Shown here: positions 8,818-19,568 of the stretch, in pieces
Layout of the letters: every line of letters starts with the position of its first letter
Numbering within the stretch: position 1 is the first letter of the stretch
Source: Chrysochromulina tobinii
Lineage: Eukaryota > Haptophyta > Prymnesiales > Chrysochromulinaceae
Direction: 5' to 3'
NCBI GenBank assembly: GCA_001275005.1
Contig: JWZX01003209.1
Location: forward strand, 1-34,711
DNA length: 34,711 nucleotides
Program-made: the position numbers and the translations under genes
The notes under the pieces: model-generated
What the model was told of the DNA's origin: nothing
Seen by the model: only the letters and a program-made list of their open reading frames with translations
The model's database searches: none

Positions 8818-11800
8818 ATGACGACGTCCAATGTGCTGAGGCGCCTCAACCGATTCTGCGGTTCAGATTGGACGCGAACGAAGGGCTTTCTTAGGCGCCG
8901 CCTGACGAACAAGCTGCGCTGGACTTTCAAGCTGTGGTATCTCGTCGACGTACGCACCGTTCTCGTCACAGGGATGGTGCAGGCTGCTATCATCTGCATA
9001 GGCTGCTATCTTGGTGTACGCGAAGTGCAGAAAGATGCCTTCGACTATCCGAGGATGCAGCTCATCGGTCAGGCCGTGTACCGCTTCGGCATCCTGCTCA
9101 TCTGCTGCTTCGGCGAGCACTACTTTGCACGCCGAGCCATGCGCAACGAGAACCATGCCGATCTGATTGCGGTCGGGCTGCTGTCCGTGCTCCTCGGCGG
9201 CGCAATGCTGGCAGAGTCGCTTGCGCCGCGCCATGCGACCGCCATCCACCCGCCGCTGTGGGTGGGAGTGGGCTGCGCTCTCATCTCCGGCCTGCTCCTC
9301 TTCGTGTCTGCGAGCATGTACCGCCGGTTGGGCTGGCGGCAGCTGATGCGTTTCGGCTCCGCGCCCGCGAAGCGCGTGATGTACGTGCGCCTGAAGCAGC
9401 ACGAGACGTTGGTTACGCTCGACCTGCTCTGCATGATGGCTCTCGGGCTAGCGACGGTTCGTACGATCCTGTTCGCGCTGGACGAGGAACGGTCTGGCGC
9501 GTGGCAGTTGTACGTCTCGTGTGCGGCGTGGGTGCTCGGTGCGGCCTTGGACCTGTATCTCAAATGGCTCTCTGTGCACGAGAAGAAGGTGCGCACACTT
9601 GTGTGCGCCATCCTCGGCTGCCTGCCGCGCGGCTGGTTCCTCTACCTCTCTGTGTTGGTCTTCGCCGGCAACCCCACAGATCCCATCGCAGGGGCGCCGT
9701 CACGGGCGCCCTCGCCCTCGCCGGTGGTCACGAGCTCGAATGCGAGCTCGACGGTGGAGATCGATGAGATGATGAGCTCGAATACGAGCTCGACGGTGGA
9801 GATTGATGAGATGATGGCGGCCTCGCAGCTGGCCTTGGCGATCGTCTCGGCTTGCGTACGCCTCGCCGTCACCCTCTCGTCCTTCGTCGTCGCCCTCTTC
9901 GTGTACGGGCACGGCGTGAGTCTCTTTGGCGACGAGAAGGACCTTCTCCATCGTGTCGCGTCGATCCAAAGTGGCTTGGTGGCGCCGGAGCAGTCCGCCG
10001 ACGCCGACGGCCTACCCTCCCGCTGGCGCACGCTGCCGGAGGAGGCGCGCAAGGCCATAGAGTGCGTCGTGCGTGGCAAGGTGCTCGACGTCGCGGTGTT
10101 TGAATCCGACGAGACGATGGACGACGGCGCGGACGCGAGCGCCGAGACGAGCGCCGAGGCGACTGCCGACGCGGCGACGAGCAGCGGAATGAGCGCAGCG
10201 GCACGCGCCTTTGTGCAGTACTCACCGGAGCTCGAGACGCTCCGATGGTCGTGGACGGATTACATTGGCGTCGACCAAGTGGTTGATGTGCGCATCAAGC
10301 TGCGTGATGGACAGGGAGACGGCGAGACGGGGCCCAAGACGGCGACGGGGCAGCGCGGCTCCATGCAAGACTTAGTCAGCGCCGTCTCGCCCGCCAAGGT
10401 GGCGGCCGCCGCGACGGCCGCGCTCGGGCGCAAGTGGTGGGCGAGGGAACACGTGGCACGCGACCAGACGCCGAATGGAGAGTCGCCAGAAGGTCTGGAG
10501 ATGGGCTTCGAGCAGACAGTGCAGACGATGCAGGCCCTCGGATTGCCTCCGCCGCGGCTTGAGGAGGGCGTGCTGGGAGCGCGAGCCGACGGCCTAAGGC
10601 AGCAGCACGCTCTCAAGCGGATGGTCAGGATCGCGTCCGCCCAGATGAGCCAGCGCCCCGTCGTGCTTCAGATCGTATGCCATTCGAGCCTGCGAGGGCA
10701 GCGGCATACCGCCAAAGGCGGCGCGCTCAGGCTTCAGACGCTCTTCCTCGCGTCCAAGGACGCCGAGACCCTCTTTTACTGGTATGTGGGGCTGCGCCTG
10801 CTTGTGCTCGAGCACCGCGCTCACCGGCCGCCGCTCACGAGCGCACAAGTCCATTGGGTGCGCAACGTCTTCGACGCGCTCGATCGCAACTGCCACGGGT
10901 TCGTCAATCGCGCCAGCGTGCCACGACTGCTCGCGGCCGCGAATACCTCGGCGAGCGTGCCAATACCCAAGGGCCTCATGCACCCCAGTGCCAATCTGAG
11001 CTTGCCGTTTGTGCAACGACTGCTTGCCAACGTAGGCACAGCCCCCAAAGCAACCACATCTCCCCAGATTGGCACTGATGACCTCGGATTGGCACCGATG
11101 ACCTCTGAGTAATTCCATCATCAGGTCCTCACGGCCAAGAGCTCACCGCTCACGGCGCTCTTCGAGCGGTACGCCTCATGTCCCGAGGGGATGAGCAAGG
11201 AGGACTGGCTGCGCTTCTGTCGCGAGCAGCAGCATGACGAGGATACCCTCAGCTGCGAGGCTGCGTTTGAGGACGTGCTTGGCGCCTCAGAGCCAGCACC
11301 GCTCTCAAGGCCTCCCACGCAGCACGTCCTCATGGACTTACCATTTGCTTGGTCCGACGTCTTCCCCGACGACGACGGTTGCAGCTCACAACAGCTCTCA
11401 CCTCGCTGCTCAGAACGAGGCATTCCAGTCTCCCCTGACTCCAGTCGCTGCTCAGAACGAGACGCAGACAGCAGCAGCCCGGCACGACGCTCGGCGCGAG
11501 TTTCCGCACGATCCTCGGCACGACTCTCAGGCACGCGAGTTTCCTCGGCACGACTCTCAGGCACGCGAGTTTCCTCGGCAGCAGACGCAGACAGCAGCAG
11601 CTCCGCACGATCCTCGGCACGACTCTCAGGGCGCTTCTCGGCACCCGACGCTACCCGTCCACTAGCACCCCGTAGGCCCCGAGCCCCTGACCCCTCCCCT
11701 CAGCTGACGGCCGTGCTGCGCGCACGGTACCTCACGCCTCTCCATTTCCACACGCTCATGCTTGACCCGCATTCGAATGGTCCAGTCGCTCGCGAGCTCG

Positions 11801-14800
11801 CTCGAGCGGAGGAGGCCGAGCTCGACCAGCCTCTCGCGCACTACTTCGTCGCCGCGAGCCACAACACGTATCTGATGGACCAGGATCAGCTCGCTGGCAC
11901 CTCCTGTGTGGACATGTACCGCCGCGTCCTTCTCGCTGGATGCCGAAGTGTCGAACTTGATGTGTGGGATGGGGAGGAGGGCGAGCCGATCGTCACGCAC
12001 GGGCGCACCCTTTGTACGAAGATCAAGTTCGAAGCATGCGTGAAGGCGATCGCGGAGGCCGCTTTCGTCAACAACCCGTACCCGGTCTCGCTCTCTCTCG
12101 AGATACGGTGCTCGCGCCGTCAGCAGTCGCGTGTTGCCGCTATCCTGCGCACACACCTCGGAGATGCACTGCTGCTGCCGGACGATGTACCGGCACACTG
12201 CTCACCAAAGTCGCTACAACGGCGCATTCTCATTAAGGGCAAGGCGGCAGCGAGGCACTTGCCTCTGAGGGAGATTGACGAGATGGACGAGACCGGTGGC
12301 GAGAGAGCTGCCAGGCCGGATGCCGCGCGCACCGCGAATGCGCGCGCGCGCCTCAAGCTCCACCGGTGTGGCGCCGAGCCCCCAAGGACTGCGGTGGATA
12401 TCTCGCCGCCGAGGGACGCGCGGCAAGAGGGCGGCGTCAAGCTCGACCCGGCGACGGGCAAGTTCACGATGGACAATGTGCCTCCGGAGATGCGGGCGGT
12501 GCTCGAGGAGATTGAGAGCTCGAGGAGATCGAGAGCTCCCGAGATGCGGGCGGTGCTCGACGAGATGGAGAAGACCACATCCGCCAAGGAAGTGGGCAGC
12601 AGTAGCGCTGGCGACGGCAGCGACGGCGAGGTCGTCGTCGGCAGCGGAGTTGAAGGCGGCGGCGGCGGAAGAAGCGGCGGCGGAGGAGGAAGCGGCGGCG
12701 GAGGAAGCGGCGGCGGAGGTGCCCCCGAGAGGCGAGTCACATTCGAATGCGTCACATTCGAGGTCAAGGGAGCGGAGGTGGGCGGGGCCCGTGAGCCGAT
12801 TGCGACGAGCAGCAGCTCTGGCGTCATTCCGATCGCGGCTGACTCGTCGGAGGTGCATCTGAATGCCGTACCTGCGCTCACGTCCACCGAATCCATCGAG
12901 CTGGTCGGTCTTGCGAGCTCCGCTATCGACGCCGTCGACAATGAGACCGACATCGATGCCGAGAGCGACGATGAAGACGAAGCCAAGCGGCTGGTGCGTG
13001 CCGTGCGTTTCAGCCGCTCACTCGACGAGCCGCTCGACGAGCCGCCTGCCCAACCGCCGCGCTTAGTTCAACTCTTCATCGACCGTCTGCGTCACGTCGA
13101 CGTGGAGACGGCAACGGCCGAGGCGCTGCTGCTTGGCGATGAGCGCGAAGAGAACGTGGCCGAGAGGTCCAGCACAAGGGGCATCCCCCAAACGGCCGAG
13201 AGGTCCAGCTCAAGGGGCATCCCAACGAGCCTGACCGGCACGCCGAAGAGCCTGACCGGTAGCTCGAGGAGCCTGACCTCGGGGAGCCTCCCCTCACGGA
13301 GCACGACGACGACGACCACGTGGAGCACGGACAATGACGACGACGACGTGGAGGAAGATCCCGAGGTGCTTCGGGGCTCCGCTCTAACGCGATGGCTCGC
13401 TCGCCACGTGATGCGCTGGCGCCGCCCAGTGAGCCTCGAGCCTCCCGCGGTCGAGCCTCACCTGAGCTGGCAAGAGTCCTTCACGGGCGCTGGCATGCTG
13501 AGCCGCGGCAGCGCCCTCGGGAGCTCCTTCGCGAGCTCGTTCTCGAGCTCAGGCAAGTCGGGTAAGGGTCTCAAGAGCAGGAGGACCCATGAGGCTGCCG
13601 ACGAGGCTCTCGTGAGGGTCATTGCGATGCCAAGTCGGCCACGCGAGGAATTCCTTTCGCCCCTGAGTGTGAGCTTCGGGCGCCTCTCGATCGTCTCTTT
13701 CTCGGAAGGTCGACTCCTTGCGCATCTCAACGGCAAGGAGCGCTCTGGCGAGGGCGAGCGCGACTCGATGGCCTTCTTTCAGCGACGCACCGTCCAGCGG
13801 CTCGCGCGCGTCTTCCCGAGCGCATCTCGTGTCGCGTCGTCCAACATGGATCCGCTCCTGAGCTGGCGTGCGGGGGTGCAGCTGGTTGCGCTCAACCTGC
13901 AGACGGTCGACTTGCCCACGCAGCTCCACTACGCCCTGTTTGAGCGCGGCGGCGGCTTTGGCTACGTCCTCAAGCCGGCAGAGATGCGCGAACCTCATCA
14001 TGCCCCTTCAGATGCCGAGAATGCAACGACGGCGGATGGCAAGGCGGAGGATGCACCGACAGCCAACGCCAAGAGCTGGCGCGAGTCGGCCGGCCGCGAC
14101 AGTGCGCCCGATGGCTACATATCCGGAGATCTGACGCGCGGCATGGCCGTTCGCCTGCGCGGCGGTCCCAAGACTACGGAGGAGCACGCAGCCGAGGCGT
14201 CCCCCAGATTGATGAGATTAACGAGATTGACGGAGCACGCTACCGAGGAGCCCCCCAGGACTGCGGTGGATATCTCGCCGCCGAGGGACGCGCGGCAAGA
14301 GGGCGGCGTCAAGCTCGACCCGGCGACGGGCAAGTTCACGATGGACAATGTGCGTGCCGAGAGGCGGGCGGTGCTCGAGGAGATTGAGAGCTCGAGGAGA
14401 TCGAGAGCTCCCGAGATGCGGGCGGTGCTCGAGAAGATGGAGAAGACCACATCCGCCAAGGAAGCGTGCGCGCGCTCCACCGGTGACAGCCTGAATAGCG
14501 TGGGTGGCAGTTGTCGGATCGGCCTTTGTGCAGATCATCTTGTCGACGGGCTGCCTCTACCGGCCGCCGAGTTGCCGTTGGTCGAACAACGCACGAGCAG
14601 GCGAGCTCGGGTGCGCCCGCCGCCGCCCGTGCCCATGCCGGAGCTGCCGGTGCTCTGGCCACCTCCACGGACGACGGTGCGACGTGCCTCAATTCGAGTG
14701 CTCGCTCTGTACCATCTGCCTACGAGGCGCGAGGCGCGGCCGCAGTTACAGGGCGGCGCGCACTCGGCGTCCTTACGGTGCGTGCCAGAGCTGAACGGCC

Positions 14801-15392
14801 CGTGTTCGCCGCCTGAGGCAGGCGCCACGCCGAGTAGCCCGAGCGTGAGCATCTCTCTGCATGCGATCGGTGGATTCTGCCGGGTCTCTCAGGACAACCC
14901 ACCTACCGAGGACGCGGGCACTGCCTTCTCGACCTCGGCCGCGATCGCTAACGGACTCAATCCCGTCTTCCACGAGTTAGTTCACTGCTTGGCCGCCGAG
15001 CCGAACGAGACCGTGCTCAAGCTTGGCATTGTGGACGCGGACGTTGAGGTGGCCTTCGCCACCGTAGTGCTCGGGTTGCTGCGCCCGGGCTACCGTAGCG
15101 TACAGCTGCGCTCGAGGCACGGTATGCGCATTTGGGAGATGCTCCTCGAGCCCTGCATGCAAGTGCTCACCACATCGCCCTTTCCCCACAGGTACGCGCA
15201 TCCGGCTGTGCTCGCTGCTCGTGCACATCGAGCTCGCCAACGAGCTCAGCCCCATCACGAGCCAGCGCGATCTGATGCTGGAGATGCGCCGGCAGCAGCT
15301 CGTGATCAGCGAGCAGGAAAAGGTGATTCGCGACCAGCGCGAGCGCATCCAGCAGCTCGAAGCGCAAGAACGCCAGTGCCTGGCTTCCTTCG

Positions 15393-15428
<36 letters not shown>

Positions 15429-15505
15429 TCGAGCTCGACGCGACGATCGATGATGGCCAGGTGCAACTCAAGGTTCTGTTGCGGCCCGCCATCTGCGAGG
15501 AGTAG
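8818..15505 (+). CDS. Polytopic membrane phosphoinositide-specific phospholipase C
   Basis: Exons 8818-11031, 11125-15121 and 15192-15505 give about 2,174 aa. Domains in order: eight hydrophobic spans (about 45-67, 81-103, 114-135, 146-168, 197-221, 229-251, 259-284, 337-366); a PH domain with an internal insert (about 413-645, ending ETLFYWYVGLRLLV); an EF-hand-like region (WVRNVFDALDRNCHGFV, then EDWLRFCREQ across intron 1); PLC X (about 970-1115); a long disordered X-Y linker; PLC Y (about 1587-1700, SSNMDPLLSWRAGVQLVALN); C2 (about 1920-2085); and a coiled coil with poly-Ser. Catalytic residues match PLC-delta1: His984-Asn985 (ASHNTY), Glu1015 and Asp1017 (VELDVWDG), His1030 (THGRTL) and Glu1064, with near-identical spacing; the phosphate-binding lysines are in ILIKGK. 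It should cleave PIP2 to IP3 and diacylglycerol. Ordinary PLCs are soluble, so the membrane domain is the oddity. Low-complexity segments could hide a small unrecognised intron. Confidence 0.88.
9733..9816 (+). repeat. Two 42-bp tandem units in the PLC membrane domain
   Basis: Two adjacent 42-bp units (9733-9774, 9775-9816) differ at only a few bases. Each encodes SSN.SSTVEIDEMM in the loop between predicted membrane spans 7 and 8. Confidence 0.9.
11032..11124 (+). other. PLC intron 1 (GT-AG, phase 0)
   Basis: The donor is gccaac|gtaggc and the acceptor is catcatcag|gtcctc. Removing 93 bases, which include an in-frame TAA at 11110-11112, joins the EF-hand-like region to the X-domain exon on a codon boundary. 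Confidence 0.75.
11521..11580 (+). repeat. Two identical 30-bp tandem units in the PLC linker
   Basis: Units at 11521-11550 and 11551-11580 are identical and encode ARLSGTRVSS-type sequence in a Ser/Arg-rich disordered stretch upstream of the X domain. Confidence 0.92.
12378..12592 (+). repeat. Intragenic long direct repeat, copy 1 (X-Y linker)
   Basis: About 215 bp, encoding residues near 1157-1228. It matches 14250-14464 with no indel and, by eye, fewer than about ten base changes. It includes DISPPRDARQEGG and a doubled EMRAVLEE-type helix. Confidence 0.9.
14250..14464 (+). repeat. Intragenic long direct repeat, copy 2 (Y-C2 linker)
   Basis: This is the second copy, exactly 1,872 bp (624 codons) downstream of the first and in the same frame. 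It lies between the Y and C2 domains. The differences cluster near the middle (PPEM against RAER) and near the end (DEM against EKM). Confidence 0.9.
15122..15191 (+). other. PLC intron 2 (GT-AG, phase 1)
   Basis: The donor is gaggcacg|gtatgc and the acceptor is ccccacag|gtacgc. Splicing 70 bases gives ..LRSRHG-TRIRLCSLLVHIEL, the normal last strand of a PLC C2 domain. Reading through instead gives an unrelated Ala/Arg-rich tail. A nearby alternative donor (caa|gtgctc) would break this match. Confidence 0.7.
15395..15426 (+). repeat. (AGC)n microsatellite
   Basis: About ten perfect AGC units encode a poly-Ser run in the C-terminal coiled-coil tail of the PLC. The reading frame depends on intron 2; in the unspliced frame it would read poly-Gln. 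Confidence 0.95.
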
Positions 15506-15806
15506 GTGTCTTTAGGTTATGCCATTACGCTCGTTTTATGCGCGGGCACAATCCCTTAGCCTTACAAGTTACAACCTGTGCGATTTTAGGCGAATTCACG
15601 CGCATGTTCGACGGTGGGCACGCCCCGTGCTAACCGTGCTACTCGTCGCGTGGAGAATAGCAATAGGGTTTCGTTTCGTTGCATACTCCACCGGGGGCGG
15701 GTTTAATCTAAATCTTAATGGACTGCTAATGGACTAAAGCTCGCTACAGCTGTAAATGATTCGGACTGTGGTGTCGAGTTCGGAGACCTCGATGCATCGC
15801 AGACAG
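15506..15806. other. Convergent 3' intergenic region
   Basis: About 300 bp between the PLC stop and the methyltransferase stop. It is less GC-rich than the genes and should hold both 3' UTRs. No gene is seen. Confidence 0.5.
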
Positions 15807-17843
15807 TCACCCTAGTTCGGTTGCAGTTGCGAGTTGCAGTCGCCGCCTCTGCGCCACATCGAGCCACCGCTTGAAAATCGCTCCGGAGCGCTTCCAATCG
15901 TCTGCGCAGAGTGTCACGCGCTCCGCAAAGCATCTCGTGGCCACACGGATGGCCTCTGTGACCTCGGCGCTCGTCGCTCTGTCGAAGCGGTCGCGGAAGG
16001 ACGAGCGTAGGCTCACGAAGACGTCCCAATCATGCCCACTCATGATGACGGCATGGGTGAGGAGCCTGATTGGGACGGTCATTGGGACGGGCAGCGCAAG
16101 ACCATCCGCGCTTGTCGCCGGTTCACACCGCGCTTCCGCACTCGTCACCGCAACACCGGGCGTTTTGACTACGTACGGTCGCCACGGCCTCCGGGCGGCC
16201 TTCCGTGCGGCTCGGCGTATGGTTGGGCCCTCGGCCTGAGCCGCCTCGTGCACCATGGCAATCAGCCTCTCCATTTCGGCCGCCCCAAATCGACTGAGCT
16301 GGCTGCTGAACGCACGCCGCGTCGCCGGCAGAGTGCCGTCGTCCGTTTCGGAGGTACAGGTACTACCTGAGGCGGTGCATTTGGCTCGCGCCGTGGGGCC
16401 GTCGACGGCGAGAGCCACCACATCAAACTCCATGAGCGTCGCTGAACGCCCGAGGATCGTGAAGCCACGTGGCATGGCCTCGAGCAGGGACTGCAGGACC
16501 ACGCCGTGCGAGACTGCCCCATGCCTCGCAGAGCCGTGCACAGAGAAGAGAGGCAGCTCGCTCAGCGTCAGGGGCGCCCAGTTCGCAGCCTTGTGTGCCG
16601 CCGCTAGCCGCGCGGCACTGCACCCATCCACGAGCTTCTCGCCGAGGAGAAGCAGCATAGGTGAGCCCGAGGAGGGGGCGAGTAAGCTGTGAATCGCCTT
16701 GAGACACCCGAGAGCCCCCGTACAAACGTATGCGAGAGCGGCTTGCTCCTCTTCGTCCGCAGTCTCGCCCGCAGTCTCGGCGGCGGCGTCGGCCTCTGCT
16801 GCACTCACCAGTCGTGCAGCAAGCTCGGCCTCCTCCGGCCATTTGAAGTAGCCGCCGAGATCCGACGCGAGGATCGAGGCTCGGCTTGCCCCCAGGCCTT
16901 CCCGGACGGAGGACGAGTTGCCTAATGTGGACTTTCCTAATATGGGCTGGTACATGAAGGTTTCGTCGCTGGGTTGTGGAATGAGAGCGTCGACACCGGT
17001 ACAAGCGCCATGCCGGAGGCGGACGCGCAGCAGGTCGATGGGGAGGGAGTCGAAGACGTAGTTGGCGAGCACCACGAGTGGGCGACGCAGCGTGCCGCAG
17101 TGGATGAAGCGGTTGGAGAGTTGAAGATGCAAGTTGCATGTACCCTCCGTGACAGCTTGAAGCACGGCGACGTCGAGGATTCCATCGCGGACGAGAGATG
17201 CAGCTGGCGGGAGCTGGGCTTGCGCCAAGGCTGCTGCCGGGTCCAGATCCGCGAGAACCACACAGAACCCGTGGCAGCCACGTCGCTGTAGCTCTCGCGC
17301 AACCCGCACGCCAAGGACCCCGGCGCCGCATCCCAGATCAAGGATGATTAGAGGCTCGTCTAGCGGGGACGACTCAGCTTCGGAGAGGAATGCAGTCACG
17401 ACTGCTGCGTATGCGTTTGCAATGAAGGCGCTGGTTGAGATGTGGCACGGTACTGCGCCCGATGTCCACGCCTTAGCGCCGTTTTCAGCGTAATACTTTT
17501 TGGTGCGTTCCCAGAGAGAGCACTCAGATAGGCGAGGAAAGCTGGCACGAGTTGGAGTGCATTGCCGCTTTGAGGGTGGCGCGACGAAAGTCGTGAGGGC
17601 GTTCGCTGGCACGGATCTGACGGCGGCAGCGAGACATGGAAGTCCATCATCAAGTTCAGTGGACAGCCTCCTGCGTGTTTCGGGTGGTAGGCTTGAGGCC
17701 GCAGCGCGCAACTTGGTCTCCTGCGCGGCCATTAGTTTCGAAGCGCTGCCTGCATCCAGCCGATGCAGTGTTAAAGCGGCGATGAGAGGCGGTCGGCCGC
17801 TACCGAGAAGTGCCCCGCAAGCGGCGGAAACCTCGACGTGCAT
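15807..17843 (-). CDS. Class I SAM-dependent methyltransferase-like protein
   Basis: A 678-aa single-exon protein with ATG at 17843. SAM-binding motif I is LIILDLGCGAGVLG (about 165-178), followed by a post-I acidic strand VVLADLDP. A segment upstream, ERTKKYYAENGAKAWTSG then VPCHISTSAFIANAYA, precedes the Rossmann fold; I recall a similar W..G.VP...T.N.FIA..YA pattern in cyanobacterial proteins of unknown substrate. YVFDSLPIDLLRV downstream resembles the N-[LV]FD-[AS]-LP motif of MidA/NDUFAF7-like arginine methyltransferases, but overall similarity to them is not clear. The C-terminal third (after about 500) is Arg/Ala-rich with no recognised domain. No signal peptide or TM is obvious. The substrate cannot be told from sequence. 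Confidence 0.7.
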   Translation of the reverse strand: MHVEVSAACGALLGSGRPPLIAALTLHRLDAGSASKLMAAQETKLRAAASSLPPETRRRLSTELDDGLPCLAAAVRSVPANALTTFVAPPSKRQCTPTRASFPRLSECSLWERTKKYYAENGAKAWTSGAVPCHISTSAFIANAYAAVVTAFLSEAESSPLDEPLIILDLGCGAGVLGVRVARELQRRGCHGFCVVLADLDPAAALAQAQLPPAASLVRDGILDVAVLQAVTEGTCNLHLQLSNRFIHCGTLRRPLVVLANYVFDSLPIDLLRVRLRHGACTGVDALIPQPSDETFMYQPILGKSTLGNSSSVREGLGASRASILASDLGGYFKWPEEAELAARLVSAAEADAAAETAGETADEEEQAALAYVCTGALGCLKAIHSLLAPSSGSPMLLLLGEKLVDGCSAARLAAAHKAANWAPLTLSELPLFSVHGSARHGAVSHGVVLQSLLEAMPRGFTILGRSATLMEFDVVALAVDGPTARAKCTASGSTCTSETDDGTLPATRRAFSSQLSRFGAAEMERLIAMVHEAAQAEGPTIRRAARKAARRPWRPYVVKTPGVAVTSAEARCEPATSADGLALPVPMTVPIRLLTHAVIMSGHDWDVFVSLRSSFRDRFDRATSAEVTEAIRVATRCFAERVTLCADDWKRSGAIFKRWLDVAQRRRLQLATATELG

Positions 17844-18587
17844 GCTGTTTAGCCTCGCACATCACGCCACACCATGCACAAACCAAACTCAAATGCGTGA
17901 AGATCAACTCCGCAAGTTCACAGTCAGTCAGTCAGTCAGGTTCGTCGCGGTCCCCCCGCGCTCACCACACCGTCTCAGGGGACGGCTCCACTCCCCTCGG
18001 TCTCAATACAAATACTGAGTACTTGCTCGCTCGGGCTACTCAAGATCTCAAGTTCACAGTGGCCGCGTCCGCGACCCCTTGCCGCGACCGCTGCGCGGTT
18101 ACGTGCGTTCGACGGTGGTACCGGTACTCCGTACTGGAATGGGGATTGGTAGTGGCCGAGGGCGTGAGTTGGCGTGAGCGAGGCGGCCGGTGCGTATACT
18201 CGGAGTATTATACGTGGGAGTACTCGTGGTACACGTACTGCTGGTACTCTCCAACTCTCCGAACTCCGACTCCCGAGTCCCGACGCTACAGACTACTCGT
18301 GCGCGCGGTGTGTCGTGTCGTTCTCTGAGCCGTGAATGGGAGCCGTGACCCCTCTTTCAAGCCCTCTTTCGAGTTATGCTAGACACAACAGACTCAGAAC
18401 CCCTTAGAGTTCAATGCTACACACACAGTGCTGGACCTACCTGCCACCAGCGTTCAACGCAGCGGGGTACCCACAGGCACAGCGATCGACAGGCCTATCA
18501 TTCTGCCCCTTCTCTCGGATCTCACGACTCGTCTCCAAATCGGCTCTCGGCGTCTCGGGAGCACGATAATCATGGAACACTAAAAAC
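17844..18587. other. Intergenic region with CAGT and GTAC-rich patches
   Basis: A 744-bp gap upstream of the methyltransferase and downstream of the RETICULATA-like gene, both on the minus strand. A (CAGT)4 run lies at about 17921-17939. Between about 18112 and 18250 many ggtac/gtactc/gtatac words cluster, with short inverted pairs. No gene is supported. Confidence 0.5.
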
Positions 18588-19375
18588 TCATTGCAGCTTG
18601 TTGAACTTGGCCCACCAGATCCAGTTGGCGGAGCCGACGTAGTTGTTGCCCGTGCGCAGCACGAAGCTCGCGGATGCCTTGAGTGACGCCGGACCGGGCA
18701 GTGCCGGAAGCACGTTGGCCTCAAACGAGTTGACGAGCTGATAGCGTGTGTTGGACGAGCCGGCCATGAAGGCAGCGTACGCCCGGGCCGTGGGCAGCAC
18801 GGGAGCGAGGGTCACCTTGGGAGCGTCGTCGGGCCTCAGCTTGGTGCGCAGCTGCACTAGCCCGAGCGTCACGGCCTGACCGGCGGAGCTCGTGAACGCG
18901 CCCACGCCGCTGAACAAGAGAGCTTTGGAGAAGAAGCACGCGGCGCGCTGCATGGCGCTGAAGTCGCCCTTCTGCAAGAAGAAGCCGGGCAGCCTCGAGG
19001 CCCACGCGGCGTACGTGCCCGCCACCGGAGATGGCGCGACGGCCGCGACAGGGCATAGAGTGAGCACGAGCGCCACGTTCGTAAGCACGACAAGTATCAG
19101 GTTGGCAAGCACAAAGTCAATCTCCTTGAGAAGATCGGCGCCGCGGGCGGCCTTCTCAGCGGCGAGCGTCGAGAGGAAGCCTAGTGTGATCTCCATGCCC
19201 AGAATTGTAGTGAGCCGCGGCTCCGCAAGCAGCCGATTGCGGATGAATGTGGAGGCCGCCAGTGCCTTGGTGAAGGGATTGCTGATCACGTTCTTCCAGT
19301 TGGCGAGCTCGGTCGCGCCGATGCGGCCCGCCTCGAGCGCAGCGAGCAACTCGGAGGGCAGCAAGTCCTCGTCGC

Positions 19376-19406
<31 letters not shown>

Positions 19407-19568
19407 ACTGCCACTTACTGGGCCGCCCGCGCCACCGCCGCCGTCGGCGATGCACCATGTGTGCCGCACAGGACGCACGAGCGGGCGCGCAGAGTACGGG
19501 CGCCGCGTTGGGAGCAGAAGGGCCCCGGTGCGCTGGACGAGGAGAAGAAGCCACAGCAATGTACGCAT
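18588..19568 (-). CDS. RETICULATA-related plastid membrane protein (DUF3411)
   Basis: A 326-aa protein. The N-terminus MRTLLWLLLLVQRTGA is signal-peptide-like, followed by LLLPTRRPYSARPLVRPVR, rich in Arg/Ser/Pro like a transit peptide; this two-part leader is the type used for plastids of red secondary origin. A Gly/Asp-rich spacer (about 43-70) precedes the conserved domain: ELLAALEAGRIG, NPFTKALAASTF, RLTTILGMEITLGFLSTLAAEKAARG, LLKEIDFVLANLILVVLTNVALV, then further hydrophobic segments. Plant RETICULATA and RETICULATA-RELATED proteins are chloroplast envelope proteins linked to leaf mesophyll development and metabolite supply; the molecular activity is unsettled. Its ATG is 55 bp from the divergent pantothenate kinase ATG. 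Confidence 0.85.

Noticed and set aside
12120-12986. 288-codon minus-strand Ser/Pro-rich frame within the PLC linker
   Set aside because: Complement of a low-complexity linker, with no family signal.
15192-15453. Ala/Arg/Gln-rich C-terminus of the PLC by reading through intron 2
   Set aside because: Splicing at 15122/15191 restores the last C2 strand and a coiled coil, a far better protein.
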